Assembly (NCBI RefSeq): GCF_013393345.1
Contig: NZ_QJRF01000066.1
Span: forward strand, 186,001 to 250,000
Length of the DNA stretch: 64,000 nt
Direction of reading: 5' to 3'
From: Pseudomonas taiwanensis
GTDB taxonomy: Bacteria; Pseudomonadota; Gammaproteobacteria; Pseudomonadales; Pseudomonadaceae
Each line of letters opens with the position of its first letter. The first letter of the stretch is position 1. The notes under the pieces are model-generated. The model made no database searches and had not been told where the DNA came from. It saw nothing but the letters and a program-made list of their open reading frames with translations. The translations under genes and the position numbers were made by a program. This document shows, in pieces, positions 17,051-25,962 of the stretch.

Positions 17051-17432
17051 GGTCGATCCTCTCGATACTGGGCCGCTCGCTCGAACGGCCGGTTCAGGCA
17101 GTCAGCCGCCGGCCACACAGGCCGGCAGCGGAAAAATAGTCGTCCCGCCAGGCGGGGTGGAACTGTAAAAGCAAGTTGGAAGCTATTGCGCGAACATCCT
17201 TCGCCGCGCCCCGCCGACGCTTTTCGCGCCGTAGGCCAGATCGCCGGAACCCTCTTCGCGGTTGCTCCACTTTTTATCCAGATGCGAAGGGTAACGCCAG
17301 AAACGGCGGCTGGCGACGGGGACTTTCGCCAAAATATCGGGGAAGTGACGCGAACGGATAGTCAGTTTGCGACCTTCAGGTGACAAAGCGTAGTTAGGTT
17401 CTGCTTGGACAAGTTGAAGCAGAGGATCGCCC

Positions 17433-17497
17433 TGTAGGAGCGAGCTTGCTCGCGAAAACGGCGCCGGAGAAGCTTCGCGGGCAAGCCCGCTCCTACA
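17433..17497. repeat. REP inverted pair, right arm variant
   Basis: The left arm is standard (TGTAGGAGCGAGCTTGCTCG). The right arm reads TTCGCGGGCAAGCCCGCTCC then TACA, with compensating changes that keep its own palindrome intact. Confidence 0.9.
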
Positions 17498-17546
17498 AAC
17501 CCCCAGGCCGCCCTCAGCCGTGGTGCGGAGACAAGCGGTATCGGCG

Positions 17547-17570
17547 GCCGTGGCCACGAATGGCCACGGC
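17547..17570. terminator. Stem-loop GCCGTGGCCA/TGGCCACGGC
   Basis: A perfect 10-base stem with a CGAA tetraloop, 131 bases before the HIT gene. It has a terminator-like shape but only a weak T content downstream, and no gene ends close by. Confidence 0.4.
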
Positions 17571-17700
17571 TGCTTCACTTGTCGGTGATGTTCTCGACGT
17601 TTGTCCGGAGGGTGAGCTGGCGAGGCATCAGCGGGGTTTTCCGACGTCGCGTCGGGCGTTAATGTGCACGGCTCGCAAATCGGCAAATGGAGAGCCTTCG

Positions 17701-18135
17701 ATGAGCCTGCACGGCACCTACGATCCGCAGAACGTTTTCGCCCAGATCATTCGTGGCGAGGCACCCTGCTACAAACTCTACGAAGACGACGACGTGCTCG
17801 CCTTCCTCGATATTTTCCCGCAGTCGTTTGGCCACACCCTGGTGATCCCGAAGCGATCAGCCGCGCGCAACATCCTGGAGATCGAAACCGACGCCCTGGC
17901 CAAGGTCATGGCCGTGGTGCAACGGCTGACCCATGTACTGGTGCAGGAGCTGCAACCGGTCGGCGTGCAGGTGGCGCAGTTCAATGGCGCACCGGCGGGC
18001 CAGACGGTGTTCCACATTCACATGCACATCGTGCCGCGCTTCGAGGGCGAGTCGTTGGCTATCCACGCCAGCAAGAAAGCTGACCCGAACGAGCTGGAAG
18101 CCCTGCAGGCGCGCCTGCTGAAGCACCTCGCCTGA
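17701..18135 (+). CDS. HIT-family nucleotide-binding hydrolase
   Basis: A 144-residue histidine-triad protein. The catalytic triad H105-x-H107-x-H109 lies in VFHIHMHIVPR, preceded by the usual N-terminal FAQIIRGEAPCYKLYEDDDVLAFLDIFPQSFGHTLVIPK. Family members hydrolyse nucleoside phosphoramidates or dinucleoside polyphosphates. The natural substrate is usually unknown. The start at 17701 has GGAG nearby (about 17689-17692). The longer open frame upstream crosses intergenic sequence and the REP. Confidence 0.92.
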   Translation: MSLHGTYDPQNVFAQIIRGEAPCYKLYEDDDVLAFLDIFPQSFGHTLVIPKRSAARNILEIETDALAKVMAVVQRLTHVLVQELQPVGVQVAQFNGAPAGQTVFHIHMHIVPRFEGESLAIHASKKADPNELEALQARLLKHLA

Positions 18136-18198
18136 CGCCTTCGCCGGGGCACGACGCGGGATGAACATCGCTGTTACACCCTTCGTCGTCGCCCTGCC

Positions 18199-19113
18199 CT
18201 ACTCCCCCGCCTTGTCCAGTTTCAGCCGGCTGCGTTCGAACCAGGCCAGCAGGTAGTCCGCCAGCACCTGGGTGCGTCTCGGCAACCCACCCTGCCAGGG
18301 GTGCACCAGGAAAACCGGTGTCTGGCGGGTCTGGTACTCACGCAGCAGCCACACCAGACGGCCATCGGCCAGTTCGTCGTAGATCATGTAGGAAGGCAGT
18401 CGTGCGACGCCGGCACCGGCGAGGGCCGCCTTCTTCAGCAGGCTGTAGTGATTGCTCGCCAGCGCACCCGCCACCTTGACCCGCTCCAGCCGGTGCTGCC
18501 GGTGATAGAGCCATTCCTCGAAACCGCTGTAGTGGGTGTTGAGCAGGCACTGGTGGCGCGCCAGGTCCGCCGGTTGTTCGGGTTCGCCGTGGGTGGCGAG
18601 ATAGGCCGGGATGGCGCAGGTGATTTCCTGCAGGGAGAACAGCGGCCGCGCCACCAGGCGATCATCCATGTCCATGCCCGAACGGATGGCGAGGTCGAAG
18701 CCTTCCGCCACCAGGTCGCGATAGCCGTTGTGCAAATCCAGCTCGATGCGGATCTGCGGGTACTGCCGGATAAAGTCCAGCAACAGCGCATCGAAAAAGG
18801 TCTCGCCAAGGGACACCGGTACCGTCAGGCGCACGCAGCCCGTCAGCTCCTCCTGCAAGCGCCGCACCGATTGCCTGGCCCGCTCCGCCTGCGCAGCCAG
18901 GGCCTTTGCCTCGGGCAGCAAGGCTGCCCCGGCGGCAGTCAGGCCCAATCGTCGCGTGGTGCGATGCAGCAACGAAGCGCCCAATCCTTGTTCCAGCAAG
19001 CGGATGCGCTTGGACAACTGCCCCTTGCTGCAGCCCAGTCGCTCGGCTGCAGCGGTGAAGCTGCCAGCTTCCATCAGCACCGCGAAGGCGGCGAGGTCGT
19101 CCATTTCGCTCAT
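18199..19113 (-). CDS. LysR-family transcriptional regulator
   Basis: A 304-residue LysR regulator. The N-terminal winged helix-turn-helix covers residues 1-60 (MSEMDDLAAFAVLMEAGSFT, AAERLGCSKGQLSKRIRLLEQ). The effector domain starts near VRLTVPVSLGETFFDALL. It diverges from an SDR gene with 120 bases between the two starts, the usual layout for a LysR regulator and its target. A TTTTCCAATTGCATGG-like AT-rich stretch at about 19151-19166 could be the operator. Confidence 0.9.
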   Translation of the reverse strand: MSEMDDLAAFAVLMEAGSFTAAAERLGCSKGQLSKRIRLLEQGLGASLLHRTTRRLGLTAAGAALLPEAKALAAQAERARQSVRRLQEELTGCVRLTVPVSLGETFFDALLLDFIRQYPQIRIELDLHNGYRDLVAEGFDLAIRSGMDMDDRLVARPLFSLQEITCAIPAYLATHGEPEQPADLARHQCLLNTHYSGFEEWLYHRQHRLERVKVAGALASNHYSLLKKAALAGAGVARLPSYMIYDELADGRLVWLLREYQTRQTPVFLVHPWQGGLPRRTQVLADYLLAWFERSRLKLDKAGE

Positions 19114-19233
19114 TGATTTGCGACCCTATTGTTTCCAATCGAAAACCAAAGTTTTCCAATTGCATGGATTATCGACAATAGACCGCACTCTACACTGGAC
19201 CTGTCATTCATTCCCTACACAGGATTCCAACCC

Positions 19234-19833
19234 ATGAAAATCATCCTCGTCGGTGCCAGCGGCACCATCGGCAAGGCCATCGAGCAGGAGCTCAAGGAGC
19301 GCCACGAAGTCATCCGCGTTGGTCGCAACAGTGGCGACCTGCAAGCGGACATCACCGACGTCGCGTCGATTCGCAGCCTGTTCGAGAAGGTCGGTTCGTT
19401 CGATGCCCTGATCAGCGCCGCCGGCAAAGTGCACTTCGGGGCCCTGGCAGAAATGGGTGAAGCCGAGTTCGCCGTGGGCCTGCAGGACAAGCTGATGGGT
19501 CAGGTCAACCTGGTGCTGATCGGTCGCGAATTCGCCAACGACGGCGCCTCGTTCACCCTCACCTCCGGGGTGCTGAGCCACGATCCGATCCGCTACGGCG
19601 CATCGGCCAGCATGGTCAACGGCGCCATCGATGCCTTCGTACGCAGCGCCGCCCTGGAGCTACCGCGCGGCATGCGCATCAACAGCGTCAGCCCGACCGT
19701 GATCGAGGAAGCGCTGCCGAGCTACGGTCCCTATTTCCGTGGCTACAAGGCAGTATCGGCGGCCGATGCGGCATTGGCCTACGCCAAAAGCGCAGAAGGT
19801 GCGCAGACCGGCCAGACCTATCACGTGGGCTGA
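19234..19833 (+). CDS. Short-chain dehydrogenase/reductase-like protein lacking the usual lysine
   Basis: A 199-residue SDR fold with the N-terminal NAD(P) motif GASGTIG (residues 7-13), DISAAG-equivalent LISAAGK and a C-terminal RINSVSPTVIEEALPSYGPYF. The usual YxxxK active site reads YGASA, so the catalytic lysine is absent. This is seen in a subgroup of small SDR-like proteins. Its enzymatic status is therefore uncertain. It is divergent from the LysR gene. The ATG at 19234 is chosen because it opens the Rossmann motif. Confidence 0.85.
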   Translation: MKIILVGASGTIGKAIEQELKERHEVIRVGRNSGDLQADITDVASIRSLFEKVGSFDALISAAGKVHFGALAEMGEAEFAVGLQDKLMGQVNLVLIGREFANDGASFTLTSGVLSHDPIRYGASASMVNGAIDAFVRSAALELPRGMRINSVSPTVIEEALPSYGPYFRGYKAVSAADAALAYAKSAEGAQTGQTYHVG

Positions 19834-19839
19834 GGGCCC

Positions 19840-20235
19840 CTACAGTTCGCCGGCATAACACACCGGCGAACTGGGCGGACCACCGCGTTCGAGCTCTTCT
19901 TCGAGAAACTCCGCCAGCACCCGGGCATTGTTGCGCGTTTCGTCCTTGGCGGCGTACAGGAGGGTCAGACTTCCCTTGCGGGCCATTTCCAGTAATCCCT
20001 GCCAGTGCTCGGGATGGGCCGCGAGTTCCGCTCGGTACAGCAGGCGGAATTCGTCGAACAGCGCCGGGTCATGGCAGAACTGCTTGCGCAACTGGTCTGA
20101 CGGCGCCACCTCCTTCAGCCAGGAGGCCAGGGCCAGTGACTCCTTTCGGATACCACGCGGCCACAGGCGATCCACCAGCACCCGCTGGCCATCATCGGGC
20201 TGTGCCGCCTCATAGACTCGCTTGAACTGGATCAT
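19840..20235 (-). CDS. DUF488-family protein (YeaO-like)
   Basis: A 131-residue protein with the DUF488 signature: MIQFKRVYEAAQPDDGQRVLVDRLWPRGIRKE condensed near the N-terminus, WLKEVAPSDQLRKQF in the middle and GSLTLLYAAKDETRNNARVLAEFL near the end. The function is unknown. The ATG at 20235 follows a GGAGAGG stretch on the minus strand. It converges on the SDR gene with six bases between stop codons. Confidence 0.88.
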   Translation of the reverse strand: MIQFKRVYEAAQPDDGQRVLVDRLWPRGIRKESLALASWLKEVAPSDQLRKQFCHDPALFDEFRLLYRAELAAHPEHWQGLLEMARKGSLTLLYAAKDETRNNARVLAEFLEEELERGGPPSSPVCYAGEL

Positions 20236-20301
20236 CCCTCTCCTCCGCCCTTGAGCCGGGCGCTGTGCACCGGTAACGTGGCCGCTCCCTGAAGGAGACC
20301 C

Positions 20302-20976
20302 ATGATGCGCTTCGCCCGCCCCTTGCTGTTCAGCCTCTTGCCCCTCTTCGGCGCCTGCCAGATGTTCGTCGAAAAAGCCCCCGCTCCCGACGCCAACCTG
20401 GTGCGTCTGCAGGGTGAGCTGAGCGTAGTCTCTGGGCAGGTGATGTTCAGCCCGTGCGGCGAGAAGCGCCGCTTCGCCCTGGTCGACAGTGGCGCCACCG
20501 GGCTGCTGCCGGAAGCCGCCAACCTCTCCGCGGATGGTCCCGGCAAGCTGTTCGCCGACATTCGCGCCCGCATGGGCGCAACGAAGTTGCCCGACGCCGA
20601 TGGCCAACTGGACCTGAAGACCCTCTACCGCCTGCAGCGCGAAGGGCATGGCTGCGATGACCTCAACTTCAAGCGCCTGCTGCTGCGCGCCAGCGGCCAT
20701 GAGCCCGATTGGAGCGTCAGCGTCAGTGGCAAGGGCCTGATCCTCGACCGTCCCGGCCAGCCTTCCCTGGCCCTGCCCTACATGGAAGAACAACTGCCGG
20801 ATGGCCGCTTCAACCTGTCCAGTGAGGCCAATGGCCAGCGCCTGGAGCTGTGGGTCGCGCCCCAACGCTGCGTCGACAGCATGAGCGGTGCGGTCCAGCA
20901 CCTGACCGCCGAGCTGCGCCTGAACGGCAAGGTGCAACGTGGCTGTGCCTCCTTCGGCGGTGCCCGCGACAACTGA
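20302..20976 (+). CDS. Predicted lipoprotein (COG3650-like)
   Basis: A 224-residue protein with a lipoprotein signal (MMRFARPLLFSLLPLFGAC, lipobox FGAC). The mature part has paired short motifs VMFSPCGEKRRFALVDSGATGLL and CVDSMSGAVQHLTAELRLNGKVQRGCASFGG. The latter resembles META/COG3650-type envelope proteins. Four cysteines in the mature part could form disulphides. The function is unknown. Either ATG at 20302 or 20305 may be used after GAAGGAG. Confidence 0.75.
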   Translation: MMRFARPLLFSLLPLFGACQMFVEKAPAPDANLVRLQGELSVVSGQVMFSPCGEKRRFALVDSGATGLLPEAANLSADGPGKLFADIRARMGATKLPDADGQLDLKTLYRLQREGHGCDDLNFKRLLLRASGHEPDWSVSVSGKGLILDRPGQPSLALPYMEEQLPDGRFNLSSEANGQRLELWVAPQRCVDSMSGAVQHLTAELRLNGKVQRGCASFGGARDN

Positions 20977-21047
20977 CGACTGGCCGCAATCTCCATCCTC
21001 GCCCTTCCCCACTAAGCTTGGGGAAGGATCAAAGGAGGGAGAACACC

Positions 21048-22046
21048 ATGCTGCGTATCGCCCTGAATGGATATGGGCGCATCGGTCGCGCTCTGGTTCG
21101 TGCGCTGTTCGAGCGGGGTCTCGACCAGCGCCTGCGTATCGAAGCCATCAATGACCTCGGCGATTTCGAATCGCTGGCCCACCTCACCCGTTTCGACTCG
21201 ACCTTCGGCCGCTTCCCCGGTCATGTTCACCTGAGCGACGACCGCCTCCAGGTGAACAACCAGACCATCCACCTGCTGCGCGAGCGCGACCCGGTCAACC
21301 TGCCCTGGGCGCAGCTGGGCGTGGACCTGGTACTGGAATGCACCGGCAAGATGAAGAAGCGCGCGCAGGTGGAGCAGCACCTGACCGCCGGGGCGCCACG
21401 CGTGCTGCTGTCACATCCCCTCGACACCGCCGACCTGACCGTGGTGTACGGGGTCAATCACGAACAGCTGGGCAGCCAGCAGATCGTCTCCAACGCCTCC
21501 TGCACCACCAACTGCCTGGCCCCGCTGGCCATGTTGTTGCACCGCGAAGTGGGTATCCGCAGCGGCCTGGTGACCACGGTGCACGCGTACACCAACGACC
21601 AGCACCTGTTGGACAAGAGCCACAGTGATCCCTATCGGGCCCGCGCCGCTGCCGTCTCGATGATTCCTACCAGCACCGGCGCGGCCAAGGCCATCGGGCT
21701 GGTCCTGCCGGAACTGGCCGGCCGTCTGGATGGCATGGCGGTACGGGTACCGACACCGAACGTGTCGTTGCTGGATTTCTCGTTCATCGCCGAACGCCCG
21801 ACCAGCCGCGAGGCGCTCAACGCGGCCCTCGAAGCCGGGATGACAGCCTTGCCGCCGGGGGTCATGGAGTGCAACGCGTTGCCGCTGGTATCCAGCGACT
21901 TCAATGGCTATCCGGTTTCCTGCGTGGTGGATCTCAATCACACCCGTGTGCAAGGGGAGCTGGTGAAAGTGCTGGCCTGGTACGACAACGAATGGGCCTT
22001 CGCCAACCGGATGCTGGATGTGGTCCTGGCCTGGCTGAACCCTTGA
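21048..22046 (+). CDS. gap: Glyceraldehyde-3-phosphate dehydrogenase, type I
   Basis: A 332-residue phosphorylating GAPDH. The NAD motif NGYGRIGR is at residues 7-14, the catalytic Cys152 in SNASCTTNCLAP, and His179 in TTVHAYTNDQ. The substrate-binding block RAAAVSMIPTSTGAAKAIG and RVPTPNVSLLDF follow. The HAYTNDQ-SDPYRARAAA pattern favours GAPDH over erythrose-4-phosphate dehydrogenase. The ATG at 21048 has AAAGGAGG upstream (21031-21038). No other glycolytic gene is adjacent, so it may be one of several paralogues. Confidence 0.88.
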   Translation: MLRIALNGYGRIGRALVRALFERGLDQRLRIEAINDLGDFESLAHLTRFDSTFGRFPGHVHLSDDRLQVNNQTIHLLRERDPVNLPWAQLGVDLVLECTGKMKKRAQVEQHLTAGAPRVLLSHPLDTADLTVVYGVNHEQLGSQQIVSNASCTTNCLAPLAMLLHREVGIRSGLVTTVHAYTNDQHLLDKSHSDPYRARAAAVSMIPTSTGAAKAIGLVLPELAGRLDGMAVRVPTPNVSLLDFSFIAERPTSREALNAALEAGMTALPPGVMECNALPLVSSDFNGYPVSCVVDLNHTRVQGELVKVLAWYDNEWAFANRMLDVVLAWLNP

Positions 22047-22952
22047 TCAATCCAGGACCCCTGCCGGCGCCGGCGCTGCGCTTTTCCATTGGCTCAGCGC
22101 CACGCCGACGAACACCAGGCCGGCGGCGAGCAGTTGCACCCCTGTCAGCCGCTCACCCAGGAAGCCCCAGGCGAATACCAGGGTGAACACGGGAATCAGG
22201 TTGATGAAGCCGGTGGCCTGGCTCGCCGGCATCCGCGAGACGCCGAAGTTGTAGAGGCCGTAGGCGCCCACCGTGACCACGGTGCCGAGGTAGATCATGG
22301 CGCCGATGCCCAGCGGGCTGACGGACTCCGGCAAGGGCGAAGTGACCCAGGCCAGGGGCAGGAAGAACAGGCTGCCGATGAAGGCCTGCATGGCGGTCAG
22401 GAAAAAGGCCGAGTAGCGCGATGACAGATGCTTGAGCAACAGCGTGTAGCCGGTGGCGCAGAGCATGGCGAGGAACTCGTAGAAATTGCCCAGCAGAGGC
22501 TGCGGCGCATGGCTGTCCGAGTCGCTGGCCAGGCTCAGCCAGACAGCGCCAACCACGGCAAGGAAGAAGCCGGCCAGGGTGCCGCGAGTGATCCGTTCAT
22601 GCAGCAGAGCGTAGGCACCCACCGCCACCAGCAACGGCAATAGCGCGGTGATCATGCCGGCCTGGGAGGCACTGGTGTGCTGCAGCGCCAGGGCTTCGAA
22701 GATGAAGTAGAGGCAGGGTTCGCAGGCGGCCAGGCCCAGCAGGTATTTCCAGTCTCCAGGCTGGTAGTCGAGGTTGCCCCGCCAACGCCAGGCGGCCAGG
22801 AAGATCAGGCTGCCCAGGGCCATACGCGCGAAGATTACCCAATGCGGGGCGACTTCCTGGAAGGCCAGCTTGAGGGCGATGAAGGAGCTGCCCCAGAGCG
22901 CCATGGCCAGCACCAGGCAGGCCACCGCCACCAGTCGACCTTGCTGCGCCAT
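22047..22952 (-). CDS. EamA/DMT-family transporter
   Basis: A 301-residue membrane protein with ten predicted helices in two EamA repeats. The first begins LVAVACLVLAMALWGSSFIALKLAF and the second around LGNFYEFLAMLCATGYTLLLKHL. Typical family features include RMALGSL after helix 2 and HERITRGTLAGFFLAVVGAVWL. It probably exports a metabolite; the substrate cannot be read. The ATG at 22952 has GGAGG at ideal spacing. The GTG six bases earlier is too close to it. Its stop abuts the gap stop codon. Confidence 0.87.
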   Translation of the reverse strand: MAQQGRLVAVACLVLAMALWGSSFIALKLAFQEVAPHWVIFARMALGSLIFLAAWRWRGNLDYQPGDWKYLLGLAACEPCLYFIFEALALQHTSASQAGMITALLPLLVAVGAYALLHERITRGTLAGFFLAVVGAVWLSLASDSDSHAPQPLLGNFYEFLAMLCATGYTLLLKHLSSRYSAFFLTAMQAFIGSLFFLPLAWVTSPLPESVSPLGIGAMIYLGTVVTVGAYGLYNFGVSRMPASQATGFINLIPVFTLVFAWGFLGERLTGVQLLAAGLVFVGVALSQWKSAAPAPAGVLD

Positions 22953-23035
22953 GTTCACCTCCGGGAGAAAGCCGCCAGTCTACGAGGCCGTCCATGGGGC
23001 CAGACAGGCACAGCAGGCGGGAAAAACTGTAGTGC

Positions 23036-23383
23036 TTACTGGTTCCAGGGTTTGCCGCGGGTCTTCTGGTCGAGCGGCAACTGCTGCAACACCGCGGCCT
23101 TGGCCAGCATGTAGGCGCTGACCGGGGCGCTGATGAAGAGGAACAGGCTGATCAGCAATTCGTGCAGGCTGAGCCCGCCGGCATCGGCCGAAAAGAACAC
23201 CAGCGAAGCCATCACCACACCACCCACGCCCAGGGTGGTGGCCTTGGTCGGGCCATGCAGGCGCATGAAGAAGTCCGGCAGGCGATAGAGGCCGATGGCG
23301 CCGATCAGCATGAAGGCACTGCCGAGCAGCAGCAGCGCACAGACGAGGATTTCCACCCAGAGGGACAGCGGTTCGCTAGTCAT
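23036..23383 (-). CDS. shaF: Na+/H+ antiporter subunit G (ShaF/MrpG/PhaG)
   Basis: A 115-residue membrane protein, last gene of the six-gene antiporter operon. It has three predicted helices, with the MnhG signature IGLYRLPDFFMRLHGPTKATTLGVGGVV. The C-terminus (LLISLFLFISAPVSAYMLAKAAV) fits the family. It overlaps shaE by four bases (ATGA). It is required for the multi-subunit complex that exchanges cytoplasmic Na+ for H+. Confidence 0.92.
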   Translation of the reverse strand: MTSEPLSLWVEILVCALLLLGSAFMLIGAIGLYRLPDFFMRLHGPTKATTLGVGGVVMASLVFFSADAGGLSLHELLISLFLFISAPVSAYMLAKAAVLQQLPLDQKTRGKPWNQ

Positions 23384-23649
23384 TCGATGATGTCTCCGCG
23401 CAGCATGTACTTGGCCACCGCCACTGTACTGACGAAGCCGAGCACGGCGATCAGCAGCGCCACTTCGAAGAACAGGTTGCTGCCCTTCCAGATGCCGTAG
23501 AGCACGAGCATGGCGATGGCGTTGATGTAGAGGGTATCCAGCGCCAGCACTCGGTCCGGCAGGCAAGGCCCCTTGATGAGACGCGCGAGCGTCAGCAGCA
23601 GCGCCAGCCCGAGCATACCCAGGCAGAGCGGGATCACTAGGCCGAGCAT
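23380..23649 (-). CDS. shaE: Na+/H+ antiporter subunit F (ShaE/MrpF/PhaF)
   Basis: An 89-residue protein with three membrane helices and the MnhF core RLIKGPCLPDRVLALDTLYINAIAML. It ends VAVAKYMLRGDIIE, as usual for the family. It overlaps the previous gene by 13 bases and the next by four. Confidence 0.92.
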   Translation of the reverse strand: MLGLVIPLCLGMLGLALLLTLARLIKGPCLPDRVLALDTLYINAIAMLVLYGIWKGSNLFFEVALLIAVLGFVSTVAVAKYMLRGDIIE

Positions 23650-24134
23650 GGGAATATCTCCTTCAGCGGTGCCTCGTAGCGCGACTTGATCTCAGCCACC
23701 ATGGCGACCTTGTCCGGCACGTCGAGGCCATGCACCAGCAGGGTCCGGCGGTCGGCACTGAGGTCGGCGGCCAGCGAACCCGGTGTCAGCGACACCACGC
23801 TCACCAGCACGCTGATGGCCAGTTCGTTGTCCAGTTCGATGGGCACTTCGACAAAGGCGGGACGCAGCGCTTCGACGCGGCCGAGGGTCAGGCGTGCTAC
23901 CTGGAAATTGGCCACCAGCACGTCCCCCACCACCATCAGCAGGAAGCGCATCAGCTTGAGCGGATGCCAGCGTTTCGGGCGCTCGATCAACAGCGGCTGG
24001 AAGAAGAACGGAATTGCCCAGCCGAGAAAGCCCCCCAGCAGCCAGTGGCTGAAGGCGAAGGAGTCCACCAGCAGCAGCCAGACGAACAGCAGCAAGAGGC
24101 TTTCGGCGGGGTGCGGAAAGATTCGTCGAATCAT
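23637..24134 (-). CDS. shaD: Na+/H+ antiporter subunit E (ShaD/MrpE/PhaE)
   Basis: A 165-residue protein. Two N-terminal helices (SLLLLFVWLLLVDSFAFSHWLLGGFLGWAIPFFF) precede a cytoplasmic domain with the MnhE block ISVLVSVVSLTPGSLAADLSAD and LLVHGLDVPD. It overlaps shaC by four bases. Confidence 0.92.
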   Translation of the reverse strand: MIRRIFPHPAESLLLLFVWLLLVDSFAFSHWLLGGFLGWAIPFFFQPLLIERPKRWHPLKLMRFLLMVVGDVLVANFQVARLTLGRVEALRPAFVEVPIELDNELAISVLVSVVSLTPGSLAADLSADRRTLLVHGLDVPDKVAMVAEIKSRYEAPLKEIFPCSA

Positions 24135-25630
24135 GCTCCGGTCCCCTCGAGAATGGCGCGGTAGAGGTTCACGTCATGCAGCTGCACGGCGGTGGCCTGG
24201 GCGTAGTCCAGGAGCGGCTGGGCGAACGCCACCAGCACCAGGCTGCCGGCCAGCAGCAGAAGGGTGGCGAACAGCCGGCCGCCATCCAGTTCCGCACTGC
24301 CCAACACCTGATAGCCGGTACGCCAGAACAGCGTGCTGCCCGCGCGGCTCAGGGCCACCAGGCTGACGAAACCACCGATCAGCAGCACGCTCCACAACGG
24401 CAGTGCACCAGCGCCCGGCGGCGCAGCCTGGAGCAACAGGAGCTTGGCGAAGAAACCGGACAGCGGCGGCAAGCCCGCCACGGCGATGGCACCGAAGAAG
24501 AACGCCGCACCGAGGATGCTCGGATTCTTCAGGGCCGGCCCTTGCACCAGGTGGCCCGCCTTCTCGCCCCGCTGTCGGCTGACCAGGTCGGCCAGGAGGA
24601 ACAGCGCTCCGGCCACCCAGGTGCTGTGCAGCAGATAGAACAGTGCCGCGCCCTGGGCCTCGGGAGTCCCCAGGGCGATGGCTGCCAGCAGAGTGCCGGC
24701 GGAGACCACCACGAGGTAAGCCAGCAAGCCCTGCAAGGTGGCGGCAGCCAGCGCGCCCAGGGCACCGAGCAACACTGTGGCCAGTGCCAGCGGCCAGAGC
24801 CAGGGCTGCGCCAGGTTGGCCAGCTCGCCGGCTTCGGGGCCGAAGACCAGGCTGTACACCCGCAGGATCGAATAGATGCCCACCTTGGTCATGATCGCGA
24901 AGAGTGCGGCCACCGGCGCACTCGCGGCGGCATAGGCACGCGGCAGCCAGAAGTACAGCGGCAACAGTGCTGCCTTGAGGGCGAACACCAACAGCAGCAC
25001 CAGTCCGGCGGCGGCCAGCACCGGGGCATTGTCCGGCCCTGCCGCGGCCACCTGGCGGGCCATGTCAGCCATGTTCAGGGTGCCGGTGATGCCGTAGAGG
25101 GCACCTATCGCGATCAGGAACAGCGCCGAACCGGCGAGATTGAGGATCACGTAGTGCATCCCCGCTTTCACCCGTTCGCCACCCCCGCCGTGCAGCAGCA
25201 ACGCATAGGAGGCGATCAGCAGGATTTCGAAGAACACGAAGAGATTGAACAGGTCGCCAGTCAGGAAGGCGCCGTTGATCCCCAGCAGCTGGAACTGGAA
25301 AAGCGCATGGAAGCGCAGGCCGATACGATCGTCGCCACGTACGGCATAGATCACGGCAGCAGAGGCCAGCACGGCGGTCGCCAGCAGCATCAGCCCTGCA
25401 AGCCGGTCGAGCATCAGGACGATGCCGAAGGGTGGCTGCCAACTGCCGAGTGCGTAAACGCGCAACTGGCCATCACCCGCCTGCTGAATCAGGTACAGCG
25501 CCAGCGGTACCAGGGCCAGGGTGGCGAGCACGGAAAGGCTGCGCTTCAGGCGCTCGTTGGACGGCAGCACCAGCAACAGCGCACCGGTGAACAGCGGAAT
25601 CAGGACCGGCAGGATCGTCAGGTGGATCAT
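24131..25630 (-). CDS. shaC: Na+/H+ antiporter subunit D (ShaC/MrpD/PhaD)
   Basis: A 499-residue, about 14-helix protein related to the proton-pumping subunits of NADH dehydrogenase (NuoN/NuoM type). It has LFNLFVFFEILLIASYALLLHGG, in which the glutamate of helix 5 is the conserved ion-path residue, and LKAALLPLYFWLPRAYAAASAPVAALFAIMTKVGIYSILRV, which holds the conserved lysines. It overlaps shaB by four bases. Confidence 0.94.
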   Translation of the reverse strand: MIHLTILPVLIPLFTGALLLVLPSNERLKRSLSVLATLALVPLALYLIQQAGDGQLRVYALGSWQPPFGIVLMLDRLAGLMLLATAVLASAAVIYAVRGDDRIGLRFHALFQFQLLGINGAFLTGDLFNLFVFFEILLIASYALLLHGGGGERVKAGMHYVILNLAGSALFLIAIGALYGITGTLNMADMARQVAAAGPDNAPVLAAAGLVLLLVFALKAALLPLYFWLPRAYAAASAPVAALFAIMTKVGIYSILRVYSLVFGPEAGELANLAQPWLWPLALATVLLGALGALAAATLQGLLAYLVVVSAGTLLAAIALGTPEAQGAALFYLLHSTWVAGALFLLADLVSRQRGEKAGHLVQGPALKNPSILGAAFFFGAIAVAGLPPLSGFFAKLLLLQAAPPGAGALPLWSVLLIGGFVSLVALSRAGSTLFWRTGYQVLGSAELDGGRLFATLLLLAGSLVLVAFAQPLLDYAQATAVQLHDVNLYRAILEGTGA

Positions 25631-25962
25631 GGCGCCGACTCCTCGTCGGTGAGGCCATCGACGTGATCGCTGTTCAGATCGCCCACCCCGCGCAAGGCCA
25701 GCACCACCACGAAGGCAGTCATGGCGAAGCCGATGACGATGGCGGTCAGCACCAGGGCTTGCGGCACGGGATCGGCATACTGCACGTCGCGCCCGAGCAC
25801 CACGGCTTCGCCGGCCAGCCGACCCATGGCGAAGAGGAACAGGTTGACGGCGTACGAGAGCAGGGTCAGGCCCAGCACCACGGGGAATGTCCGGCCGCGC
25901 AGCAGCAGGTAGATGCCACTGGCGGTCAGCAAGCCGAGGGTTACGGCGAACAGCGCCTCCAT
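25627..25962 (-). CDS. shaB: Na+/H+ antiporter subunit C (ShaB/MrpC/PhaC)
   Basis: A 111-residue NuoK-like subunit with three helices (TLGLLTASGIYLLLRGR, VVLGLTLLSYAVNLFLFAMG, PQALVLTAIVIGFAMTAFVVVLAL). The C-terminus is acidic. The ATG at 25962 shares one base with the TGA of shaA (TGATG). An in-frame TTG one codon upstream is possible but less likely, since AGGAG is well spaced for the ATG. Confidence 0.92.
   Translation of the reverse strand: MEALFAVTLGLLTASGIYLLLRGRTFPVVLGLTLLSYAVNLFLFAMGRLAGEAVVLGRDVQYADPVPQALVLTAIVIGFAMTAFVVVLALRGVGDLNSDHVDGLTDEESAP

Larger units (their letters stand above)
17051..17700. other. 650-base intergenic region with REP pair and hairpin
   Basis: It separates the FabH-like gene (minus) from the HIT gene (plus). 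It holds the REP pair at 17433-17497 and a perfect 10-base hairpin at 17547-17570. The minus-strand open frame at 17183-17686 reads through the REP and shows no recognisable domain, so I do not call it a gene. Confidence 0.5.

Noticed and set aside
17183-17686. 167-codon minus-strand frame in the 17-kb intergene
   Set aside because: It runs through a REP pair and shows no domain.
24176-25666. 496-codon Gln/His-rich frame antisense to shaC
   Set aside because: Shadow of hydrophobic codons on the opposite strand. Its composition is implausible for a real protein.
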